From assembly GCA_018673255.1 (NCBI GenBank), contig JABHDC010000023.1, positions 1 through 64,000 on the forward strand: 64,000 bases of DNA, given 5' to 3'. The notes under the pieces are model-generated. The model ran no database searches, was not told the DNA's origin, and was given only the letters and a program-made list of their open reading frames with translations. Every line of letters starts with the position of its first letter. Positions within the stretch are counted from its first letter, which is position 1. The stretch comes from Gemmatimonadota bacterium (GTDB lineage: Bacteria; Latescibacterota; UBA2968; UBA8231). A program made the translations under genes and the position numbers. Shown piece after piece: positions 27,795 through 36,664 of the stretch.

Positions 27795-27855
27795 TTGAGG
27801 CGGATCGTCTCATCGCGCATGATTGTGTTGAGTCGCATTGCAGCACGACTCAACA
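27795..27855. repeat. Two adjacent hairpins after the GAF kinase
   Basis: The first is a stem of TGAGGCG against CGTCTCA (one G-T pair, loop GAT). The second pairs TGTTGAGTCG (27826-27835) with CGACTCAACA (27846-27855) perfectly across a 10-nt loop. Only a weak ATCTT follows, so terminator function is uncertain; they lie 35-95 bp after the kinase stop and about 135 bp before the next gene. Confidence 0.45.
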
Positions 27856-27989
27856 ATCTTATGCCTCCCCTAAGCGAATACGATGCTCGACGCATCCAAG
27901 CCTCGGAGGCACACTTGCGTTCAGACGCGTCGCTGGGCCACCCCACGCCCACCCTTCGACAATCACGATCCGGCCAAGGAGTCTCTTCG

Positions 27990-28886
27990 ATGATGCGCTC
28001 TGTCTTCTATGCATTGCTCCTGCTCCTGACTGCGTGCAGCAACGCGATCCACCTCGACAGCCGCTGGCGCGACCGCGAACTGGTCATCGATGGCGCCGAC
28101 GAGGATTGGGGCGAACGTCGCTACATCCTCGAGGAGACACCGATCAGCATCGGCGTCATGAATGACGCGGGCCATCTCTACGTGACCATGCTGACGGCCA
28201 ATCGCGAACTGCAAGTGCAGGTCGCTACACGGGGCCTGGAATTATGGCTCGATCCAAAAGGCGGGACGAAGAGTGTCTTCGGACTGCGCCTCCCCGGTCT
28301 CATGCAGGGTCCGCGAGAAGGAGACGTCCCATTCGACGGCATGGCGCCGTGGGAAGACGACGGCATGCAGGGCCTCGATACAGGCCGTGCCGGCCGCATG
28401 GGAGGCCGGCGTCCCCGCCGTGGTAGCGGCAGAGAGCCAATAGATCCCGAGCGACTCACACAGATGTTCGAACATCTGGGCGGCAGCAGGATCCAGGTCC
28501 TTGATTCACCGAATGACGAAGGCCGGGAGACGACGGCCACCGTCGCTGACGCCATCCAGGTGAGGATGGCCTATGACACGGGCCGGCTGATCTACGAGGC
28601 TCGTCTGCCACTGACGTATCTCGGCGACCCGCACTACGCCATCGAGCTCACAGAGAACACTCGCATCGGCGTCGGCCTGAGAATCCCGGACCTGATTGCA
28701 GGTGAAGGTGGTATGATGCCGCAGCGCGATGGCAGGAAAGGTGGCAGGACGGGTGGAGCCGGCATGGGTGGCGGGGGGTTGAGGCATCCGGGAGGCGTGG
28801 ACGGCAGCACGCTAGGTGGTCGCTTTTCCTCAGCAAGTGATGCCTTCGAACAGTGGGCGAGAATTCGGTTGTCCGCCGCACCCTGA
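27990..28886 (+). CDS. Lipoprotein with carbohydrate-binding-9-like N-terminal region
   Basis: A protein of 298 residues with the lipobox LLTACSN, hence probably a surface or periplasmic lipoprotein. After the signal, IDGADEDWG... and SIGVMNDAGHLYVTM recall CBM9/DOMON-like beta-sandwiches. Two low-complexity inserts rich in Gly and Arg interrupt the middle and C-terminal parts. I recognise no enzyme. The ATG at 27990 follows an AAGGAG site. Confidence 0.75.
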   Translation: MMRSVFYALLLLLTACSNAIHLDSRWRDRELVIDGADEDWGERRYILEETPISIGVMNDAGHLYVTMLTANRELQVQVATRGLELWLDPKGGTKSVFGLRLPGLMQGPREGDVPFDGMAPWEDDGMQGLDTGRAGRMGGRRPRRGSGREPIDPERLTQMFEHLGGSRIQVLDSPNDEGRETTATVADAIQVRMAYDTGRLIYEARLPLTYLGDPHYAIELTENTRIGVGLRIPDLIAGEGGMMPQRDGRKGGRTGGAGMGGGGLRHPGGVDGSTLGGRFSSASDAFEQWARIRLSAAP

Positions 28887-29031
28887 GATCTCGTCCGCTG
28901 ATCTGCCGCGATCTTCTCCGCCGCGATCCCCTCTGCTCGCACCCGTAGCGACGGGGCCAGACCGTGGCCCCTCGAGCCATCCGCACCGTCAGCCGTTGCC
29001 ACCCACCCACCGGCTGCGGTACACTGTCTAC

Positions 29032-29739
29032 ATGACCTACACCTTCGATTGGGTGAGCCCCGTTGCACCATTGGCGTGGGACTCGGTCCAACTACGCAAC
29101 ACCGACCCCTACGGCGATCATCTGCGCCCTCTGTACAACCTGCAGGAGGATGTCGCCGTCGATGATGCGACCGACCCCGTCTCAGCAGAGGATGACGAAT
29201 GGCGTTTCCTCTGGCAGGATCTGGCCGGATCGCTCGAGGTCGATCGCTTCGCCCTCGTCGCCGCCGAAGCTGAACAACTGACCGGTTGTATTCGATTCCT
29301 GCCCAAACCTCTGTCCCGCCCCCGCTTCGGCGCCTGGTCGCTCGAACAGCACCGCACGCAGAACGACGCTGACACACTCTGGATCGGCGCAGCCGGTGTC
29401 GACCTTCTCGGATATGAACAGGATCTGCCCCGTATGATGATGATGATGCTCATCGAAGAGGCCCGCCGGCGTGGCTTCAAACGCCTGCAGGCGCTGGCCT
29501 GGAGTGACGTTCCCGTGTACGCCCTGTGGGGACAGGCCTTCCCGTGGTCTGTCTACGAAGCGACTGGCTTCCGTAGTATCGCCGACACCACGGGCACCCA
29601 TCTGCATGCCCTGCCTGACATGCTGGCCGGCCACCATGGTGGGATCGTGCAGGAATTGGCCACCGTGCAACTGGAGCGGGCCATCCTCACACCGGACACG
29701 GCCGAACAGTTCGCCGTTGTCGAATGTCCCCTGCAATGA
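29032..29739 (+). CDS. Putative GNAT-fold acetyltransferase-like protein
   Basis: A protein of 235 residues. The region EEARRRGFKRLQALAW and then WSVYEATGFRSI resembles the acetyl-CoA-binding helix and the C-terminal YxxxGF of GNAT proteins, but the canonical Q/RxxGxG/A loop is not clear. Five consecutive ATG codons (29434-29448) encode Met-Met-Met-Met-Met. It ends in a 4-nt ATGA overlap with the following URO-D-type gene. I call the family with only moderate certainty. Confidence 0.7.
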   Translation: MTYTFDWVSPVAPLAWDSVQLRNTDPYGDHLRPLYNLQEDVAVDDATDPVSAEDDEWRFLWQDLAGSLEVDRFALVAAEAEQLTGCIRFLPKPLSRPRFGAWSLEQHRTQNDADTLWIGAAGVDLLGYEQDLPRMMMMMLIEEARRRGFKRLQALAWSDVPVYALWGQAFPWSVYEATGFRSIADTTGTHLHALPDMLAGHHGGIVQELATVQLERAILTPDTAEQFAVVECPLQ

Positions 29740-30854
29740 TCACCGATCTCACCAATCCAGCCGTGGCGCCCATTGTCGAGCGCCATGGCCGCTACTGGCG
29801 CAATGGCCAGCCTGTCCCGCCTGCGCCCTGGGACCCGACGGCCAGCTTTGCGCCGGATGACCGTCTCGACCCGAAGCCCCTGTATCAATTCAACGCCGCC
29901 AGCCCCATGGGCGAGACCACCGAGCCACACATCCTTGAATTGCCGGCAATCCTGGACAGTGCCGCCTTCGGCGAACAGACGCGACGACGTTACGATGAGG
30001 ATGGGCTGCTGAATGGGGACTACTTCCAGATCATCGGCACGAGCATTCCCAGCGAAACCCTCGTAGGCTGTGATATCCGTGTCAGCGGTGGCACACACTG
30101 GGCCGAAAACTGCTTCACCGATGTGCATCAGCTCGATGCCGTCGATCCCCTCAGCAGCGTCTGGGCGCAGCGCCTTCTGGAAAATACGCGCCGCGCCGTC
30201 GATGCCGTCGACACGACGCGCTACCCCTTCGGCTGCATGGCATTCCGCGGCCCCGTCGATATGATCGAGGCCATGATGGGGGGCGCCGCCATGTGTGAGA
30301 TGGCCGTCGAGCGACCGCAGGATCTCAAACACCTGCTGGCCCGCATCACCGACATCACCATCGCCGTCGGCCGCGCCCACTCGGATCTGCTTCCAGGCTT
30401 TGCCGACGGCTGGTTCAACTCCTATCGCCTGTGGACGCCGGGGCGCACGATCACGCTGACCCTGGATGGAGCCTGTCTCTTTTCACCGGCGATGTATGAG
30501 GACCTGTTCATCCCCTTCGACCGCCAGATCTGCGAGGCCTTCGACACACCTTTCGTGCACCTGCACGCGGCGGCGCGTCAGCAATTCGACGCCTGGCTCG
30601 ATATCCCCAACCTGGGCTTGCAGTGTGTCGTGGATCAGGCGACCCTGCCCGAGGGACACAATCAGCCCATCGGTCCGCAGATCCCCGAATTGCTCGAGGA
30701 CTTCAGTCGCATCCGACAACGCAAGTCACTGATGCTCTATGGCTACTGGAGTGAATCCGACCTGCGTCTCGTGCTGGATCACCTGCCGGCATCCGGCTGC
30801 GCCATCACCGGCATGCACGAAGAACCCGAGCGCCTTGCCGACCTGATCAATTGA
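29736..30854 (+). CDS. URO-D-like protein, paralogue 1 (uroporphyrinogen decarboxylase superfamily)
   Basis: A protein of 372 residues with the TIM-barrel pattern of the URO-D superfamily, which includes HemE and corrinoid/CoM methyltransferases. VHLHAAARQQF occupies the place of the HxC or HxD element. It is not HemE: the RQAGR-type N-terminus is missing. It is predicted to act on a methylated or small-molecule substrate; no corrinoid partner is visible next to it. The start is coupled to the acetyltransferase-like gene (ATGA). Confidence 0.75.
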   Translation: MITDLTNPAVAPIVERHGRYWRNGQPVPPAPWDPTASFAPDDRLDPKPLYQFNAASPMGETTEPHILELPAILDSAAFGEQTRRRYDEDGLLNGDYFQIIGTSIPSETLVGCDIRVSGGTHWAENCFTDVHQLDAVDPLSSVWAQRLLENTRRAVDAVDTTRYPFGCMAFRGPVDMIEAMMGGAAMCEMAVERPQDLKHLLARITDITIAVGRAHSDLLPGFADGWFNSYRLWTPGRTITLTLDGACLFSPAMYEDLFIPFDRQICEAFDTPFVHLHAAARQQFDAWLDIPNLGLQCVVDQATLPEGHNQPIGPQIPELLEDFSRIRQRKSLMLYGYWSESDLRLVLDHLPASGCAITGMHEEPERLADLIN

Positions 30855-30954
30855 GCGCTGCCCCTCGCTGATCGGAGGCCGACGGCCATCACGAAACTCG
30901 CAGTAATACCCCCTACGAGGCCTATGCGCCTTGTCAGGGCGAAGGATCGCTGAT

Positions 30955-32460
30955 ATGACAGATCGCCAGCCCAACATCCTGTTCATCATGTCGGATCAGC
31001 ACAGTAAGGCCGTGGCCGGCTGCTATCATCATGACATCGTGCAGACACCGCACATGGATCGTCTGGCACAGCAGGGGCTCACCTACGAGAACGCCTTCTG
31101 TGCTTCGCCCCTGTGCGGCCCCTCACGCGTTGCCTGGATTACAGGGACGCAGCCCCACACCAATGGTGTCGTTACGCACAACAACTCGCGACATCGTTCG
31201 GGCAAGGCATACCGCAAGTGCATCGATCCCGCCGTGCCCTCACTGGTGGATTGCATGAGACAAGCCGGCTACGACACCTACGGTGCCGGCTTCATGCACG
31301 CTGATCAGCACGTGGATGGCGACGATCCATTTCACGAACTCGGATTCTCTCAGTACGGAGTTAGTCCGCGGTCCTACCCCGACCGGGTCGGCAAAGAGGT
31401 CCAACAGCGCTACGACCGCCACCACATCATCTCAGAGATGTGGGAACACAGCTATCGCAATGTCGAGGGTGATCCCTTCCCCTATGGTGAAGACAAGATG
31501 CTCGACACTCTCGTCGTCGACGACTGTCTCGAGTTCATCAAACAGAGTGATCGTTCACGTCCATTTTTCGCCTACGCCGGATTCCGCGCGCCCCATCCAC
31601 CATGGTGTGCGCCACCGCGTTTCCACGAGATGTACGACCCCGGCAACATCGGCGAGTTGCCCAACTATCTCGTGAACTTCACAGACCGTCCCCGGCGAGT
31701 CGTCGAACGGGTCAACTACTACGAGTTGTGGAATCTGCCCGAAGAGATGATCCGGAAGTCGATCGCTGCCTATTTCGGGTTCGTCTCTTACACCGATCAT
31801 TGCGTCGGCAGATTGGTCGAGGGCATCGAGGCGGCCGGACTGCGTGAGGACACCATCATCATCTACGCGTCCGACCACGGAGAGATGCTCTACAAGAATG
31901 GGATCTGCGAGAAACACACGTTCTTCGAAGACGCCGTGCGGATCCCGCTGATCATCTCCGCCCCGGGGGCCGTACCCGAGGCAGGGCGCTCAGAGGCTCT
32001 CGTCAGCAACATCGACATTCTGCCGACGCTGCTCGCCATGGCCGGCGTTCAGGTACCAGAGTCGGTCGAGGGCAAGGACCTGACCCCCACCTTTGAAGGG
32101 GCTGAGGTGCAGGATGTGGTATTCTCCGAGTACTATCACAGTCTCGATCCATGTCGCATGGTACGCGACAAGCGATTCAAGTACATCCACACCGAAGAGG
32201 ACATCTGCGAACTCTACGATCTGGAAAACGATCCCCTCGAGTCGGTGAACCTCGCATGGTACCCACAGTACGCGAACCGAATCCGTGAGATGGATGATCT
32301 CGCGATGACGGATTGGGAGATACCGGAAATCCCCGTGTGGGCCGCCTGGAACGACCTGAACGAGCGCAAGCAGCAGTTGCGGCTTACGGATCCGGACATC
32401 ATCGATCCGCGGCCAGCACCTCCAGAGTGGATTGCCAACTACACCGATCTGGAAAAGTGA
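30955..32460 (+). CDS. Cys-type (formylglycine) sulfatase
   Basis: A protein of 501 residues. Motif I is SPLCGPSR: Cys54-Gly-Pro-Ser-Arg58, the CxPSR pattern that formylglycine-generating enzyme converts to formylglycine. Metal ligands are seen in IMSDQH and in YASDHGEM, and a second conserved Lys lies in CEKHTFFED. No signal peptide is present at the ATG at 30955, which has AAGGA upstream, so it may be cytoplasmic and act on sulfated monosaccharides or short glycans. No maturase gene is in the window. Choline-, aryl- or glycan-sulfatase specificity cannot be decided. Confidence 0.92.
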   Translation: MTDRQPNILFIMSDQHSKAVAGCYHHDIVQTPHMDRLAQQGLTYENAFCASPLCGPSRVAWITGTQPHTNGVVTHNNSRHRSGKAYRKCIDPAVPSLVDCMRQAGYDTYGAGFMHADQHVDGDDPFHELGFSQYGVSPRSYPDRVGKEVQQRYDRHHIISEMWEHSYRNVEGDPFPYGEDKMLDTLVVDDCLEFIKQSDRSRPFFAYAGFRAPHPPWCAPPRFHEMYDPGNIGELPNYLVNFTDRPRRVVERVNYYELWNLPEEMIRKSIAAYFGFVSYTDHCVGRLVEGIEAAGLREDTIIIYASDHGEMLYKNGICEKHTFFEDAVRIPLIISAPGAVPEAGRSEALVSNIDILPTLLAMAGVQVPESVEGKDLTPTFEGAEVQDVVFSEYYHSLDPCRMVRDKRFKYIHTEEDICELYDLENDPLESVNLAWYPQYANRIREMDDLAMTDWEIPEIPVWAAWNDLNERKQQLRLTDPDIIDPRPAPPEWIANYTDLEK

Positions 32461-32595
32461 GTCTCATCGGCAGGTAATGACGGGAGGGCGGCAGCCCCAA
32501 GGAGAGACCCGAGGACGACTTGTTCAGTCTCGCCCAGCATATCTCGCGGTCTGGAATAGGCAGGCACAGGCGTACCTGCGGATCAGGAGCCGACG

Positions 32596-32865
32596 CTACT
32601 TGAGCAGGAGCGTCGTCATCATCGACAGCCAACCCGCCAGAAGAATGCCAACGAGCCAGCGGAAGTTGCGATCGACTTTCGCTTCGAGGGCGCTGATGCG
32701 CGCCTCCAGAGCGGTGAAGCGCGCCTCAAAGTGCCCCTGCATGCCATGGAGACGTTCCTCGACGTAGCGCCTCAGTTCGCGGAAGTCGTCTTCAAGGCGG
32801 GCGAGACGTCGATCGATCTGGGCGAAGACATCGCGCGTTGTGAGTTCCGGGGCCTCGGACATCAT
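32596..32865 (-). CDS. Small coiled-coil protein with C-terminal membrane anchor
   Basis: An 89-residue protein. Residues about 10-70 are a highly charged heptad region (RRLARLEDD, EARFTALEARISALEAK), and residues about 70-88 form a hydrophobic tail (FRWLVGILLAGWLSMMTTLLL), giving a tail-anchored topology. A strong AAGGAG site lies 5 nt before ATG 32865. Similar short proteins (DUF1640/YscO-like or others) are common, and the function is unknown. It stands alone between plus-strand genes. Confidence 0.75.
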   Translation of the reverse strand: MMSEAPELTTRDVFAQIDRRLARLEDDFRELRRYVEERLHGMQGHFEARFTALEARISALEAKVDRNFRWLVGILLAGWLSMMTTLLLK

Positions 32866-32889
32866 GTCACTCCTTCTTAATGAGTAGTA

Positions 32890-32895
32890 AGTATA
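32890..32895 (-). promoter_or_regulatory. Candidate -10 element for the tail-anchored coiled-coil gene
   Basis: TATACT on the minus strand, 25 bp before the ATG at 32865, in an AT-rich patch unusual for this window. The region 16-18 bp upstream contains no good -35 match. Confidence 0.3.
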
Positions 32896-33167
32896 GCTAT
32901 GCCGAGACTTCGCAGAAAACGTGCCGACAGATATTAAGGAGGCAGGCGCCGTTCTGGTCTCCTCTGGTGTGGTCACGACGACACATGTGCGTAGCCTGGA
33001 AGGCACAGTCACAGGTCGACGCCGGCCGTTGACGTCATCCGGACTCACCGACACGGCCCGGAGTTGATCGGCCACTCTCGTGTGCCCCCTGCCAGACGAC
33101 GGCAACAATTCCTATCTTCGCCCCTGTACTGCTCAACCAAAAGCTGCACAGACAAAGGAGCCCGGGC
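32896..33167. other. Intergenic stretch without recognised gene
   Basis: About 270 bp between the minus-strand coiled-coil gene and the plus-strand URO-D-like gene 2. Apart from the minus-strand -10 candidate nearby, I see no clear promoter, terminator or repeat. Confidence 0.5.
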
Positions 33168-34118
33168 GTGACACCCCGCGAACGTTTCATCGCCGCCCTC
33201 GAATGCCGTCCCATCACCGGCCGCGTGCCGACCTTCGAACTCGTCTTCTTCCTCACCATGGAAGCCTTCGGCCGCGTTCACCCCTCGCACCGCAGCTACC
33301 ACCAGTGGGACCAGATGGAGGAGGCCGAGCGTGAGTTGCATCGCCGCGACATGGCCGACCTCTACATCCAGACCGCCCGCCGCTACGAGCACGACGCCAT
33401 CTTCCTGCATCCCAATCCCGGCACGGAAGATGAGATTCTGCGCCTCATCGACATCGTACGGGACGAGACGGGGGACGAGTTCTTCCTCATGCTTCACGGC
33501 GACGCCACCTACTCTGTCCCTTCTGGTGGTGCCATGACCGAGTGGTGCGCCCGCGCCGTCGAACACCCCCAGGACGTAAAGGACGAAGCGGCAAGGAACG
33601 TCGACGCCGCGCTCGAACGCGGGCAGCGTCTGGCCGATCATGGCGGCATCGACGGTTTCGCCCTGTGTGCCGATTACTGCTTCAATTCCGGCCCCTTCCT
33701 GCAACCGGACTGGTTCGACGACTTCGTCACACCGTACCTGCATCGCCTCGTGCAGGGCTACCGACCCCAGGGCCACTACGTCATCAAACACACGGACGGC
33801 AACATCATGCCGATCCTCGACCGTCTCGTGGATGCCGGTCCTCACGCCATCCATTCCCTCGATCCCCAGGGTGACGTCGACATCGCCGTCGTCAAGCAGA
33901 TGGTCGGCGACAAGGTCTGCCTCATTGGCAACGTCAACTGCGGTCTGCTGGATTCAGGCACCGACGAAGAGTGCATCGAGTCGGCCAGCTACGCCCTGCG
34001 ACACGGCATGCCCGGCGGTGGTTTCATCTTCTCCACCAGCAATTGTGTCTACACCGGCATGCGCCTGGAACGTTACGAGCTCATCCTCGACGTGCTGCGT
34101 CGCGAGGGTGTGTATTGA
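33168..34118 (+). CDS. URO-D-like protein, paralogue 2
   Basis: A protein of 316 residues of the URO-D superfamily. YVIKHTDGN takes the place of the central HxC/HxD element, and FIFSTSNCVYTG near the C-terminus is typical of the non-HemE URO-D-like methyltransferase group. GTG at 33168 lies behind AAAGGAG. Its stop overlaps the ATG of the amidohydrolase gene (TGATG), suggesting the two proteins act on the same compound. The substrate is unknown. Confidence 0.82.
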   Translation: MTPRERFIAALECRPITGRVPTFELVFFLTMEAFGRVHPSHRSYHQWDQMEEAERELHRRDMADLYIQTARRYEHDAIFLHPNPGTEDEILRLIDIVRDETGDEFFLMLHGDATYSVPSGGAMTEWCARAVEHPQDVKDEAARNVDAALERGQRLADHGGIDGFALCADYCFNSGPFLQPDWFDDFVTPYLHRLVQGYRPQGHYVIKHTDGNIMPILDRLVDAGPHAIHSLDPQGDVDIAVVKQMVGDKVCLIGNVNCGLLDSGTDEECIESASYALRHGMPGGGFIFSTSNCVYTGMRLERYELILDVLRREGVY

Positions 34119-35284
34119 TGTTCACTGCCCTGACCAATGGAAGAGTCGTTGACGGCACGGGGCGACCCGCTCTGGATCCAGCGACTCTCCTCATGCAGGA
34201 CTCGACCGTCACCGCCGTCGGCCCCGTCGAGGGCGTGCCTCTCCCTCCGGATTGCAGAGTCATTGATGTTCAGGGGAAGACGATTCTTCCGGGCCTGATG
34301 GATGGTCACATGCACGTAACCGGAATGCCCGGACGACTCGATGCCACGGCCAATCTCAAGGCCCAGTTGCGCGCCTCGGAGATCCTTCGCGAGTGCCTCA
34401 CGTGGGGGACGACGACGGTCGGCCACGCCGGCGGCTGCGATGAGAACCTTGCGCTGCGCGATATGATCGATGAGCGGACCCTCGAGGGTCGGGCGCGCCT
34501 GGCTGTCAGTGGCGTCGTCACCGCTACGGGAGGACATGTCCGGGGCGAGGGCGTGGATGGCCCGTGGGAGATCCGCAAGACCGTCCGCCGCATGGCTCTG
34601 AATGGAATGGACTTCATCAAGACCTGCGCCACCGGAGGTTTCCAGTGGGCCCACGAGGGTCTGGGAACACCGGACTACACCCTGGAAGAGCTGCAGGCCG
34701 TCGTCGATGAGGCCCACATGCGAGGCCGGCGCGTTCATGCCCACGCTCACGCCCAACCAGGCATCCAGAATGCGATTGAGGCCGGTTGTGATGTGATCCT
34801 GCACGGTGCCGATATCGATGAAATGGCACTCGAGGGCATCGCCTCACGTGGCCTGATCTTCATGCCCACTCTCTACATCACCAGCGAGCACATCTGGGGG
34901 CCCGGTACCCTTCCCGAACACATGACCACTCGCATGAAGGCGGCATACGAACCGCACCGGGCAGGAGTCGCTCGGGCGCGGGAGCTGGGGATCACTGTCG
35001 CCACCGGTACCGATGGCGGTCCCCGACCCGGGGCCCTCGTGCACGAACTCTGCGAACTCGTCGGTTGTGGCTTCACCCCGATGGAGGCGATCGTTGCCGC
35101 CACACGCAACACTGCCGATGCCCTCGGCATCGCCGATCGGGTCGGCACGCTGGAACCAGGCAAGCTGGCCGATTGCATCGTCATCGACGGTGACCCGCTG
35201 GCCGACATCTCCTTGCTGACCTCGCCGGAGGCTGTGGTGATGGTGATCAAGGAAGGCCGCATCGAGGCCGAGACCATTCTGTAA
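34118..35284 (+). CDS. Amidohydrolase (imidazolonepropionase/prolidase-like)
   Basis: A protein of 388 residues with the amidohydrolase metal site: DGHMHV (His64, His66), a candidate carboxylated Lys in FIKTCATGG, HAHAHAQPG for further His ligands, and TGTDGGPRPG near the catalytic Asp. A small beta domain is split between the N- and C-termini, with the terminal ADCIVIDGDPLADI pattern. It hydrolyses amide or related bonds of an unknown substrate. Translation is coupled to URO-D-like 2, and the unknown gene at 35312 follows after 27 bp with its own TGGAGG site. Confidence 0.9.
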   Translation: MFTALTNGRVVDGTGRPALDPATLLMQDSTVTAVGPVEGVPLPPDCRVIDVQGKTILPGLMDGHMHVTGMPGRLDATANLKAQLRASEILRECLTWGTTTVGHAGGCDENLALRDMIDERTLEGRARLAVSGVVTATGGHVRGEGVDGPWEIRKTVRRMALNGMDFIKTCATGGFQWAHEGLGTPDYTLEELQAVVDEAHMRGRRVHAHAHAQPGIQNAIEAGCDVILHGADIDEMALEGIASRGLIFMPTLYITSEHIWGPGTLPEHMTTRMKAAYEPHRAGVARARELGITVATGTDGGPRPGALVHELCELVGCGFTPMEAIVAATRNTADALGIADRVGTLEPGKLADCIVIDGDPLADISLLTSPEAVVMVIKEGRIEAETIL

Positions 35285-35311
35285 CCAGCGACACAACTGG
35301 AGGTGTCCCCC

Positions 35312-36634
35312 ATGAAAGCCTGGATCTTCCTCTGCAATGACAGCCCCCTCGAGCACTGGATCGATGGCTACCAGGAGCGTTTCGATGCCTGGGAAGCGGG
35401 CGGTGTCACCGGTCTGGCCGTGGGTCGGATGGTCTTCCGCCAGGATGACGGGTCACAGATCGCCGCCCATGCCCATGACCCGGCACTCTATGCGGCCCAC
35501 GGCTTGGACGCGCCTGAGCAGGGCCCGCGTGATCTGGACAAAGAGCGGAAACTGCACGCCATGCTCGACGATGCAGCACGTCGCGGCTGGCAGATGCTGA
35601 TCTTCGCCGGGGGTGGTCCCACGGCCCGCGTGCAGGACCTGATGACGGCCTTCCCACAGACCCAGGGCGTGATCATCGACGGGCCCGGTGAGCACTCCTA
35701 CGAACTGGCATTCCATCACGGCGGTGAGGTCTTCGAGCTGAATGAGGGCACGGCGGCGCGCTTCTCACAGATCGGCGTCGATGTCGAACGCGCCCGGCGC
35801 GGTATGCAGCATCTGCGCGATCGACTGCATCAGCTGACACCCGATCGTGTGCGCTTCCACGCCGGTGGGGGTATGCTCGGAGCTCTGCAGTTGCTCGACG
35901 TGAACGAAGACGTCCTCTACTGGTTGCGGGCGCGGCAGGAAGCCTCGGCACACGACTGGCGCTGGGCACGCGAGCAGATCGACGCTGTCGAGATCGGCTC
36001 GGCCCGCGGTCCCGTTCAACTGGCTGGCATTCCACGCACACCGGCGTTCTCCGGACTCACCGGCCAGGACTACGGGGCGATGGCGCCCTACTTCGACCTC
36101 ATCTTCCCGAAGCACTACTACTGGCATCGCGGCTTCGACGGGATGGTGGGCACTGTCTCGCGCTGGGTAAAGCGACTGGGTGCCTGGAACCCCTCCTTGA
36201 ACGAAGCCGACTGCTTCGCCGTCGTCGGCGCCCTCACGGGGATCCAATTGCCCGAAGTAACATCGCTGCTCGATCTGGAGAATGGGCACGCGGACTCCTT
36301 CTTCGACGAGGTCGTCACCGAAGAGACACGCCGCGCCCTGGAGGCCATCGGCGATCCGTCGAAGGTGATCGGCTGGGTGTCCACCGGTCGCAGCCCACAC
36401 GGTGGAGACCAGATGCCACCTCGTGCCCTGCGGGGGATTCTTGAGTCAGCGCAGGCGGCCGGTCTGCAGCGCTTTCTCTATCACCCCGAACCGGACATCG
36501 GTGCCGCGGAGTGGTTGCTGATCTCGCGCATGTGCGGGACCGCATGGGATGAGGATCCCAAGGGGTATTGGCCTACCGGGACCGATCTGCCCGACACCTG
36601 GAATGGCGGCCGCCCGACACCTGACGAGATCTAG
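35312..36634 (+). CDS. Unknown protein, possibly TIM-barrel glycosidase-like
   Basis: A protein of 440 residues with no signal peptide. Segments such as FDLIFPKHYYWHRGFDGM and VIGWVSTGRSP suggest a TIM barrel, and GGGPTARVQDL resembles barrel-loop sequence, but no catalytic pair can be assigned. It belongs to no family I can name. It is probably co-transcribed with URO-D-like 2 and the amidohydrolase, and is followed at once by the convergent flavoprotein/ferredoxin gene. Confidence 0.75.
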   Translation: MKAWIFLCNDSPLEHWIDGYQERFDAWEAGGVTGLAVGRMVFRQDDGSQIAAHAHDPALYAAHGLDAPEQGPRDLDKERKLHAMLDDAARRGWQMLIFAGGGPTARVQDLMTAFPQTQGVIIDGPGEHSYELAFHHGGEVFELNEGTAARFSQIGVDVERARRGMQHLRDRLHQLTPDRVRFHAGGGMLGALQLLDVNEDVLYWLRARQEASAHDWRWAREQIDAVEIGSARGPVQLAGIPRTPAFSGLTGQDYGAMAPYFDLIFPKHYYWHRGFDGMVGTVSRWVKRLGAWNPSLNEADCFAVVGALTGIQLPEVTSLLDLENGHADSFFDEVVTEETRRALEAIGDPSKVIGWVSTGRSPHGGDQMPPRALRGILESAQAAGLQRFLYHPEPDIGAAEWLLISRMCGTAWDEDPKGYWPTGTDLPDTWNGGRPTPDEI

Positions 36635-36664
36635 ACCCGCCGAGATCTGAACGCCGCAGAGACT

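Noticed and set aside
29736..30854. Calling a URO-D-like gene hemE
   Set aside because: The HemE N-terminal RQAGR-type motif is absent in all three paralogues.
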